Below are positions 31,594 through 36,707 of a stretch of 36,707 nucleotides of DNA, piece after piece. Location: NCBI GenBank assembly GCA_029051735.1, contig JAIDKZ010000043.1, forward strand, positions 1 to 36,707, in the 5' to 3' direction. How positions within the stretch are numbered: the stretch's first letter is position 1; each line of letters opens with the position of its first letter. The position numbers and the translations under genes are program-made. The notes below the pieces were generated by a model. The model ran no database searches and was not told where the DNA came from. It saw nothing but the letters and a program-made list of their open reading frames with translations. The stretch is from Anaeroplasmataceae bacterium (GTDB lineage Bacteria > Bacillota_I > Bacilli_A > Acholeplasmatales > Anaeroplasmataceae).

Positions 31594-32733
31594 TTATTGC
31601 TTATTCTTCATTTCTTCTATTGCTAGTTCAAAAACATCTTCTAATTTTTTTACACAATTATCAATGGAATATTGCTTCGCATATTCAATATATTCTTCAC
31701 TTCTTTTATTCTTTTCTAAAGGATTTTCAATATAATATTCAATTTTTTCTTTTAAAGAAGTATGATTTCCATGCTCAAATAAATTGTGTTCATCTAAAGC
31801 AAACTGATTGGTAGCAGAAATTTTACTATCAGAAATAATTGGCACTAATCCACAAGTGAAAGCCTCCATACAACTGATTGCTTCTATTTCAGCATCAGAA
31901 GCATGAACATATAGATCACTATAGTTAATGACATCAAGCAATTCTTTTTCATTATAGAATCCAAAAATAGGTGGATTGGTAAGTTCAGACCCCAATGCCT
32001 CTAAGTGAGATTTCCATGGTCCTTTACCTGCCAAAATCAATTGAATTTTGGATTCATATTTGGATTCTTTTATAGCATGAATGATAAGATCTTGTCTTTT
32101 TTCTACACTGTATCTACCTACCATAAGAATAATAAATTTATCCTTGAGGTTTTCTGGCTTTGCCACTTCTTGTTTTTTAAATACTTCACTTACCCCATTT
32201 GAAATTACATGCAAATTTGAACGATACCCATGGTCTTTTAATTGCCCTGCAATCATATCAGAAGGACAATGCACATGGTTAAATTTATTGTAAAATCTTT
32301 TAAATTTTCTATAAATATAATTATTGACAAATTTCACTTTGTTCATATGAATTGTTGAGGTTATATTTTCTGGCTGAAGATGAAATGCTGCTGTAGATGC
32401 AACATGCATCTTATCACATATTTTCTTACCATATCTTTGACATCCAAAAGGCAGAAGAAAATGAACAACATCGCTTCCTTTAATTGCTTCTTTTATAACC
32501 TTCTTATTTTTCTTTGCAAAAATAAATCCCTGAGATTTAGATACCTGATATAAAACTGGTATTTTAGAAATCCCCAATTCAAATGCGTTTTCTGGTTCTA
32601 TATTATCAACCGTAGAGGCTGCTATTCTCACTGTGTGCCCATGCTTCATCAAAACTTCAGCAAAGCGTCTAGTTGTCATTGTTGTTCCGTTGGATGCTGA
32701 AGCATATGAATCAACAATCAATGTTATAATCAT
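31594..32733 (-). CDS. GT4 family glycosyltransferase
   Basis: GT-B fold retaining glycosyltransferase of about 379 residues. N-terminal acceptor domain DSYASASNGTTMTTRRFAE with the NG loop; C-terminal donor domain with ILMVGRYSVEKRQD and the E-x7-E motif in the stretch EIEAISCMEAFTCGLVP. The group includes bacterial glycolipid synthases and polysaccharide glycosyltransferases; which sugar or acceptor is used cannot be read. The ATG at 32733 with GGGTGAG in front is preferred to the in-frame GTG 9 bases upstream. Own promoter. Confidence 0.9.
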   Translation of the reverse strand: MIITLIVDSYASASNGTTMTTRRFAEVLMKHGHTVRIAASTVDNIEPENAFELGISKIPVLYQVSKSQGFIFAKKNKKVIKEAIKGSDVVHFLLPFGCQRYGKKICDKMHVASTAAFHLQPENITSTIHMNKVKFVNNYIYRKFKRFYNKFNHVHCPSDMIAGQLKDHGYRSNLHVISNGVSEVFKKQEVAKPENLKDKFIILMVGRYSVEKRQDLIIHAIKESKYESKIQLILAGKGPWKSHLEALGSELTNPPIFGFYNEKELLDVINYSDLYVHASDAEIEAISCMEAFTCGLVPIISDSKISATNQFALDEHNLFEHGNHTSLKEKIEYYIENPLEKNKRSEEYIEYAKQYSIDNCVKKLEDVFELAIEEMKNKQ

Positions 32734-32759
32734 AAAACTCACCCTTTTCAGTTACCATC

Positions 32760-32788
32760 ATTATACTATATCTATAAAAAATAGACAA
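32760..32788 (-). promoter_or_regulatory. Promoter of the glycosyltransferase operon
   Basis: Minus strand TTGTCT (32788-32783), 17-base spacer, TATAAT (32765-32760). Confidence 0.75.
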
Positions 32789-32799
32789 GATTTTTTTAA

Positions 32800-32838
32800 A
32801 ATACAAAGGGAAATGCAATATATAATTCACATTTCCCT
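32800..32838 (-). terminator. Terminator after the SGNH-like gene
   Basis: Minus strand AGGGAAATG (32838-32830), 14-base loop, CATTTCCCT (32815-32807), then a T-rich tail TTGTATTTT. The loop is long and the T run is interrupted. Confidence 0.65.
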
Positions 32839-32846
32839 ATATTCTA

Positions 32847-33338
32847 TTAACATAACTCCAATATAGCGTTACTCATATCCTCATCATCTAAAACAACATA
32901 GGACACCATCTTATCTGTATTTCCTTCATATATATAATCAATATTCATATCTACTGCCACTCGATCAATTGCATCTTGAATCATATATGCTGCTTCACTT
33001 GATAGGATTTCTTTTGGTAAGCTTACCAATAATGGTCGAACATTATTTTTTAAAAGTTCATTTATAATCTCTTTTAAAACTCCTTCAAACGCAAGAGGAT
33101 GATTTAGATCATTTTCTCCTAATGCTATTATACAATCATTATATAATTCTTTAATTGGAATTGAGCGAATTAAGTGTAATGCTCTATATGCAGTTAATCC
33201 TTGAACTGAATAATTTTCTATATCATAATTTTTAGATAACTTAATTGATACTTGATTTTTTGTTGTAATATACTTTTTATTTTCAATTTTAATGTCTTGA
33301 AATAAACTACCACCAAAAATAGCAATTCTTTTTCTCAT
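32847..33338 (-). CDS. SGNH-hydrolase-like protein, catalytic His missing
   Basis: A 163-residue protein whose fold pattern suggests the SGNH/GDSL family. It has block I FGGSLFQD near residue 8 (GDS is GGS), a Gly block VQGLTAYR and block III ALGENDLNHP (G-x-N-D). The region where the family has DxxH reads LDDEDMSN, with no His, so hydrolase activity is doubtful. It is shorter than the usual 180-210 residues. An AGGAGG site and its own promoter are clear. It could instead be an inactive binding protein. Family assignment is moderate. Confidence 0.65.
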   Translation of the reverse strand: MRKRIAIFGGSLFQDIKIENKKYITTKNQVSIKLSKNYDIENYSVQGLTAYRALHLIRSIPIKELYNDCIIALGENDLNHPLAFEGVLKEIINELLKNNVRPLLVSLPKEILSSEAAYMIQDAIDRVAVDMNIDYIYEGNTDKMVSYVVLDDEDMSNAILELC

Positions 33339-33360
33339 GTTCTTTTTCCTCCTGTTATCT

Positions 33361-33380
33361 AGTTTACAATACCAGTTTAC
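33361..33380. repeat. Direct repeat at the SGNH-like promoter
   Basis: Two copies of AGTTTAC 13 bases apart (33361-33367 and 33374-33380, plus strand). The second copy covers the -10 box of the minus-strand promoter. The spacing (about one helical turn and a quarter) would suit a regulator, but the repeat is short. Confidence 0.4.
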
Positions 33381-33402
33381 ATCAACTTTTCAAACTTGTC
33401 AA
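33374..33402 (-). promoter_or_regulatory. Promoter of the SGNH-like gene
   Basis: Minus strand TTGACA (33402-33397), 17-base spacer, TAAACT (33379-33374). It is back-to-back with the plus-strand DUF1836 promoter. Confidence 0.65.
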
Positions 33403-33420
33403 CCTTTTTTTATAAAATAA

Positions 33421-33449
33421 TTGTAATTTTAAATAATTTGTGATAAAAT
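33421..33449 (+). promoter_or_regulatory. Promoter of the DUF1836 gene
   Basis: TTGTAA (33421-33426), 17-base spacer, TAAAAT (33444-33449), ending about 20 bases before the start codon. Confidence 0.65.
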
Positions 33450-33469
33450 ATCAAATGTGGGGTGGTATG

Positions 33470-34060
33470 ATGGAATCAATTAATACAGTTTTAAACAACT
33501 GGCTTAAAGAATTAGATAATTTTTCATATAAAGATTATAAAGAACTACCAGATATAGATTTATACATGGATCAAGTAGTTACTTTTTTAGAAAAGCAGTT
33601 AGCAATTTTTCAAACTTCTTCTTTAGATAAGCAAATTACATCTTCTATGATTAACAACTATGTGAAGGGTGAGGTCATTTCTGCACCTATCACAAAAAAG
33701 TATAATCGTAAACATTTAGCATTAATTGAAGAGGTATGTACATTAAAACAAGTATTGACAATTGCTGAAATCAAACAGATCATTGATGAACTATATCAAA
33801 AAGATAATATTTCTATGGATGAAGCATTTAATTCTTTTAAGGATTTGGTTACTGAAAAAAATAAACAAGCAATTCAAAATACAACAGAAATGCTGAATCA
33901 TATTGAGGATAATGATTTAACTGGATTAACAAATTTGGCAGTAGATTTAGCACTTACTGCAAGTACATGTATTTCTATTAGTAAACGTATATTGTTTTTA
34001 AATAAATTATTTTTAGAACAACAAAACAACAAAAAGAAAGATAAACCAGAGGAAGAATAA
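33470..34060 (+). CDS. DUF1836 domain protein, possible MerR-like regulator
   Basis: The only plus-strand gene. About 196 residues. The DUF1836 pattern is clear: LPDIDLYMDQVVTFLE, then TSSMINNYVKG followed by ITKKYNRKHLALI and VLTIAEIKQII. This segment (about 50-110) resembles a MerR-type winged helix, so a DNA-binding role is probable, though the family has no established function. The rest is helical with a charged tail KKKDKPEEE. The start at ATG 33470 follows GGGGTGG; ATG 33467 is in frame too. It is divergent from the SGNH-like gene and could regulate the shared intergenic region; that is inference. Confidence 0.85.
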   Translation: MESINTVLNNWLKELDNFSYKDYKELPDIDLYMDQVVTFLEKQLAIFQTSSLDKQITSSMINNYVKGEVISAPITKKYNRKHLALIEEVCTLKQVLTIAEIKQIIDELYQKDNISMDEAFNSFKDLVTEKNKQAIQNTTEMLNHIEDNDLTGLTNLAVDLALTASTCISISKRILFLNKLFLEQQNNKKKDKPEEE

Positions 34061-34079
34061 AATTCTTGCTAAAAGAAAT

Positions 34080-34106
34080 AAAATGGGTTGAAAAACCCAT
34101 TTTTTT
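34080..34106. terminator. Bidirectional terminator between convergent genes
   Basis: Stem AAATGGGTT-GAAA-AACCCATTT with a T run on the plus strand (34100-34106) and TTTTATTTC on the minus strand. It serves the DUF1836 gene and the convergent SpoIIIAH-like gene, whose stop codon lies just beyond it. Confidence 0.88.
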
Positions 34107-34593
34107 ATTCTGTACTAGAGGTGGTTGTTAGTTTCACTGTATATGCACTAGAAAACTTTTCATTCGCTAAACGTGATATACTTATAAATGTTGCTTTCGT
34201 TAGTTCTTTATCTGTATATAAATCAATAACAAGAACATCATCTTCTAATAAAACCAATACATCCTCAAAGCTTAAAGAAGCCATAATCATTTCTTCTAAA
34301 GCAATTTCATTAACTTTTGTTTGTCTTAAACTTGTTATCTTGGCATTTTCAGCTTCTACTTCTGCAACTGTTAATCCACCTGCTGCAATTTTAGCTTCTG
34401 CCTCTTCAATCAAAGCATTTACTTCTTCAATACTTTTCATTCTGGCTTCTGAAAAGTCTGGATTTGTTGTAGATGTATCTAGTCCTGGTGATGTAACTGG
34501 AGTTGATGGCTTATTGGCTTCATGGATATAGAAGATTGACATCATTACTACAACAGCCAAAAGTAATATTGGTAATCTCAATTTCTTTTTCAT
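34105..34593 (-). CDS. SpoIIIAH-like membrane protein
   Basis: The 162-residue protein has an N-terminal membrane helix (about 6-25), a Ser/Thr/Pro-rich linker (28-45), a charged helical stretch (48-95, RMKSIEEVNALIEEAEAKI) and an alpha-beta tail ALEEMIMASLSFEDVLVLLEDD, then VLVIDLYTDKELTKATF. This order matches SpoIIIAH, the mother-cell ring protein of the sporulation channel (YscJ/FliF-like fold). The other spoIIIA genes, which normally precede it, are absent here. A GAGAGGG site precedes the ATG. It follows the GGDEF/EAL-like gene by 46 bases. Family call moderate; function outside sporulation possible. Confidence 0.62.
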   Translation of the reverse strand: MKKKLRLPILLLAVVVMMSIFYIHEANKPSTPVTSPGLDTSTTNPDFSEARMKSIEEVNALIEEAEAKIAAGGLTVAEVEAENAKITSLRQTKVNEIALEEMIMASLSFEDVLVLLEDDVLVIDLYTDKELTKATFISISRLANEKFSSAYTVKLTTTSSTE

Positions 34594-34639
34594 ATAATTT
34601 CCCTCTCTTATAGTAAATTATATGAAGCAGATTATAGGA

Positions 34640-36707
34640 TTATGCTAACTTTTCAATTACTTTCTTCATACGTATGGTTTTCTTATAGTAAGGACCATAA
34701 ATATATTTTACTCCTAATTCTTTTAATTGTTCTACTTCCTCTTTTACTTTAACATTACTAGCAATAAAACATACTTTTTTCTCATCACAAAGTTTTAACA
34801 AATCCTTAAGCACTATAAACCCTTTGGATATATCATAAAGAAAATAGGAAATGGTTCCCATATAAATATCTAAAACATTCTCACTAGCAAATTGATACCC
34901 TAATAAATTAGCTGCCACAACCTGCTTTACTGTTGCATCTTTAATATGAAAAATCAAATTTCTTTTTGTGGTCTTATAAAAAGAATTTTGGGCTTCTAAA
35001 AAAGAAACAAAATTTTGATCAATCGTTTTCAAATCCACTTCAATTAAAATAGAGATTTCTCCTTTTACAGATGTTTTCAGCATTTTTAAATCTTTTGAAG
35101 CACTTGAAATTAAATATTTATTCAATACTTCCTCTAATCCCCTGCGAGCAATGACTTGTTTCACATAGGAAGAATCTATATCATAATTATCTAAAGATAA
35201 ATATGCATCAAATGCAAATACTTCTCCTTCTGTTATATCCACAATTTGTTTATAACAAACTCCAATACGATTATGGTCAATTGCTTCACTAATATGCGTA
35301 ATTAAGGAATTTTCATTAAATTTTATTTTAGCTTCCTCACTATCATAATGACGAATTTGATTGGCTTGATTTTTCATATCCTTTGCTAAAGATAAAGCTT
35401 CATAAGCATATTGAATGATTTTATTGTAATCAATCTGATTAATACTTTTTGATAAACGATAAACACCACATCGGAAAAATAATTTCACTCGATAGTTCTT
35501 ATCATAAATCAAACTAGAAATTTTTTGAAATGCATTTTCTAGTAGATGATCTATTGTACGCCTGTCATTACAATCTAAAATTAACGCTGCGAAACGATCT
35601 GCTTCTAAATGATATAAGGATATATTAAAATGACTAGCAAACACTTCCTTTAATGACTTAGCAATGGCATAGACCAATTGATTGGAAAAATTTATTCCAT
35701 AAAGTTCCTCATATAATTTAAAATCATAAACATCAAAAACAGCAAGACTGAGTTTTCGATGATTGGCATATTCCTTTAAATCAATGGATAACTTTAAATC
35801 CGTTGATAGCTTTGTCGTTGGGCTTTCATATGCTAAATTCTTCAATTCATCTCTTATTTTTATTTCATAACTAATATTATCAAGTAAGGAATATATTAAA
35901 ATCATACCATTTTCAAAAGAAGGGAATAGACTTTCTTTAATGTAAACATATTCCAACCCTTTTTTAAATCGATAAGTTATCGTTTTGGGGTTTAAGGACT
36001 TATAAACCTCATCTAAAGTTTGCATATAGCCTGGTAAATCTTCTGCATGAATATGAGTGCTATATTCATGCAAGGTAGTATCTTCTAAGCTGCCTAACAT
36101 CTCTTTTGCTTGATAAGATAAATGAATATTTTCATCTAAAAGTTCCTTGATTCCAGAACTTATATTTTCATATAAAAAGAACATTTTTTTATTTGAAGCA
36201 CGAACAAGATTCTGTTCCATCTCTAGTATTAAAGAACGATTTAACATTTGACTAATCAATCGTAAAGTTTCATAAGCCATGGGTTCTTGTAGGAAAGATT
36301 CTGTTCCAAAAAAAGCTAGAGATCCATATACATTATCTTCTTTCCATAATGGAAAAGCAATACCAAAGGGAATAACAGAATAAACATTACCATCTACAAT
36401 ATTATAATTATTCTCAGTTGAGTCTTGATCTAAATATACTTCCTGTTCTTGAGATATAGCATATTGATTGATTGTATTCATTATATTCTCAAAGTTTAAC
36501 TTTTTATCATACACTCTTTCTTTTTTGTAATGAAATCCAAGATACTGAGTATCATAATAAAGTAAATAACTTTCCTCAAAAGAAATCAACTTAGAAAGTT
36601 CAATTAAAGTAAGTCGTAATATTTCTCTAAATTTGGTAGTTCCTTCTAGTTGATTAATTACAGAATAAATTTTTTCTAATTTCAAATAATTGGTTGAAAC
36701 ATAAGCC
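34640..36707 (-). CDS. GAF-PAS-GGDEF-EAL-type protein, degenerate (N-terminus cut)
   Basis: 688 residues are visible and the frame stays open to the window edge, so the start probably lies outside; a TTG at 36685 is in frame but has no ribosome site. Counting from that TTG: GAF-like domain (about 15-155), PAS-like region (about 165-275), GGDEF-like domain (about 285-440, FDVYDFKLYEELYG then YHLEADRF where the active enzyme has GGDEF) and EAL-like domain (about 455-681, VFAFDAYLSL where the active enzyme has EAL, and KYIYGPYY near the end). Both catalytic motifs are lost, so it probably neither makes nor breaks cyclic-di-GMP and may act as a sensor or scaffold. No signal peptide or membrane helix in the visible part. 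Confidence 0.75.
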   Translation of the reverse strand, partial: AYVSTNYLKLEKIYSVINQLEGTTKFREILRLTLIELSKLISFEESYLLYYDTQYLGFHYKKERVYDKKLNFENIMNTINQYAISQEQEVYLDQDSTENNYNIVDGNVYSVIPFGIAFPLWKEDNVYGSLAFFGTESFLQEPMAYETLRLISQMLNRSLILEMEQNLVRASNKKMFFLYENISSGIKELLDENIHLSYQAKEMLGSLEDTTLHEYSTHIHAEDLPGYMQTLDEVYKSLNPKTITYRFKKGLEYVYIKESLFPSFENGMILIYSLLDNISYEIKIRDELKNLAYESPTTKLSTDLKLSIDLKEYANHRKLSLAVFDVYDFKLYEELYGINFSNQLVYAIAKSLKEVFASHFNISLYHLEADRFAALILDCNDRRTIDHLLENAFQKISSLIYDKNYRVKLFFRCGVYRLSKSINQIDYNKIIQYAYEALSLAKDMKNQANQIRHYDSEEAKIKFNENSLITHISEAIDHNRIGVCYKQIVDITEGEVFAFDAYLSLDNYDIDSSYVKQVIARRGLEEVLNKYLISSASKDLKMLKTSVKGEISILIEVDLKTIDQNFVSFLEAQNSFYKTTKRNLIFHIKDATVKQVVAANLLGYQFASENVLDIYMGTISYFLYDISKGFIVLKDLLKLCDEKKVCFIASNVKVKEEVEQLKELGVKYIYGPYYKKTIRMKKVIEKLA

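Noticed and set aside
31367-31814. Two overlapping plus-strand open frames of about 100-120 residues
   Set aside because: They are antisense to the coiled-coil membrane protein and the glycosyltransferase, are Phe/Ser/Ile-rich as expected from A+T-rich antisense DNA, and lack start signals.
34088-34531. 147-residue plus-strand open frame opposite the SpoIIIAH-like gene
   Set aside because: It is Ser/Thr/Val-rich low-complexity sequence mirroring the minus-strand gene, begins inside the terminator, and has no ribosome site.
34640-36685. TTG at 36685 as the real start of the GGDEF/EAL-like gene
   Set aside because: No ribosome site precedes it and the frame stays open to the window edge, so the gene is treated as cut.
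1-36707. Use of genetic code 4 (TGA as Trp), suggested by A+T richness
   Set aside because: TGA ends nadE, cdd, marR and the COG2509 gene exactly at conserved protein ends and operon overlaps, and Trp is coded by TGG.
1-36707. CRISPR arrays, insertion sequences, prophage or integration sites
   Set aside because: No regularly spaced repeats, transposase or integrase frames, or tRNA-end duplications were seen.

Overview
The window is A+T-rich bacterial DNA with densely packed, mostly overlapping genes. TGA is a normal stop codon (it ends nadE, cdd, marR and the COG2509 flavoprotein gene), so the code is not the Mollicutes code. Strong Shine-Dalgarno sites, a T-box leader, a DUF1836 protein, DegV, a SpoIIIAH-like protein, BspA-type LRRs and paired ABC exporters point to a low-GC Bacillota. 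My best guess is a gut Erysipelotrichia-like lineage, with low certainty on the taxon. All genes but one lie on the minus strand, so the window is described below as it is transcribed, from high to low coordinates.

(1) 36707-33339: a large GAF/PAS/GGDEF/EAL-type protein with both catalytic motifs degenerate (cut by the window edge), a SpoIIIAH-like secreted or membrane protein, the only plus-strand gene (DUF1836), and a degenerate SGNH-like protein with its own promoter. (2) 33338-26444: a GT4 glycosyltransferase with a small coiled-coil membrane protein, then a coupled set of two FAD-dependent oxidoreductases (HI0933-like and COG2509-like), a GNAT acetyltransferase and a GH4 glycosidase. (3) 26442-17431: queH, a metallophosphoesterase with an SH3-like tail, an RluA-family pseudouridine synthase, a heterodimeric ABC exporter, an LRR protein, then DegV and a YbhN/MprF-type flippase. 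(4) 17391-13264: a marR-ABC-ABC exporter operon with a palindrome on the promoter. (5) 13203-9871: HAD phosphatase, ybeY, cdd, era, recO, a housekeeping RNA/ribosome/repair operon. (6) 9819-3101: a T-box-led operon of eight genes (GNAT, hisS, archaeal-type aspS, comEB, PDZ-Lon protease, membrane protein, lspA, rluD) ending in a hairpin terminator. (7) 3078-1: nadE followed by a nadD whose product continues directly into a Nudix domain of the NrtR type with a broken Nudix box.

The most unusual item is the NadD-NrtR-like fusion downstream of nadE. It puts the second-to-last enzyme of NAD synthesis and what looks like a NAD-metabolite sensor or repressor domain in one polypeptide, beside the last enzyme. 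Next are the degenerate GGDEF/EAL protein beside a SpoIIIAH-like gene, and the T-box whose specifier region holds overlapping Asp and His codons but whose tRNA-end bulge favours tRNA-Asp. No CRISPR array, insertion sequence, tRNA, rRNA or prophage was seen. The only stretch longer than about 300 bases without a gene, 9541-9870, holds the T-box leader and its promoter.
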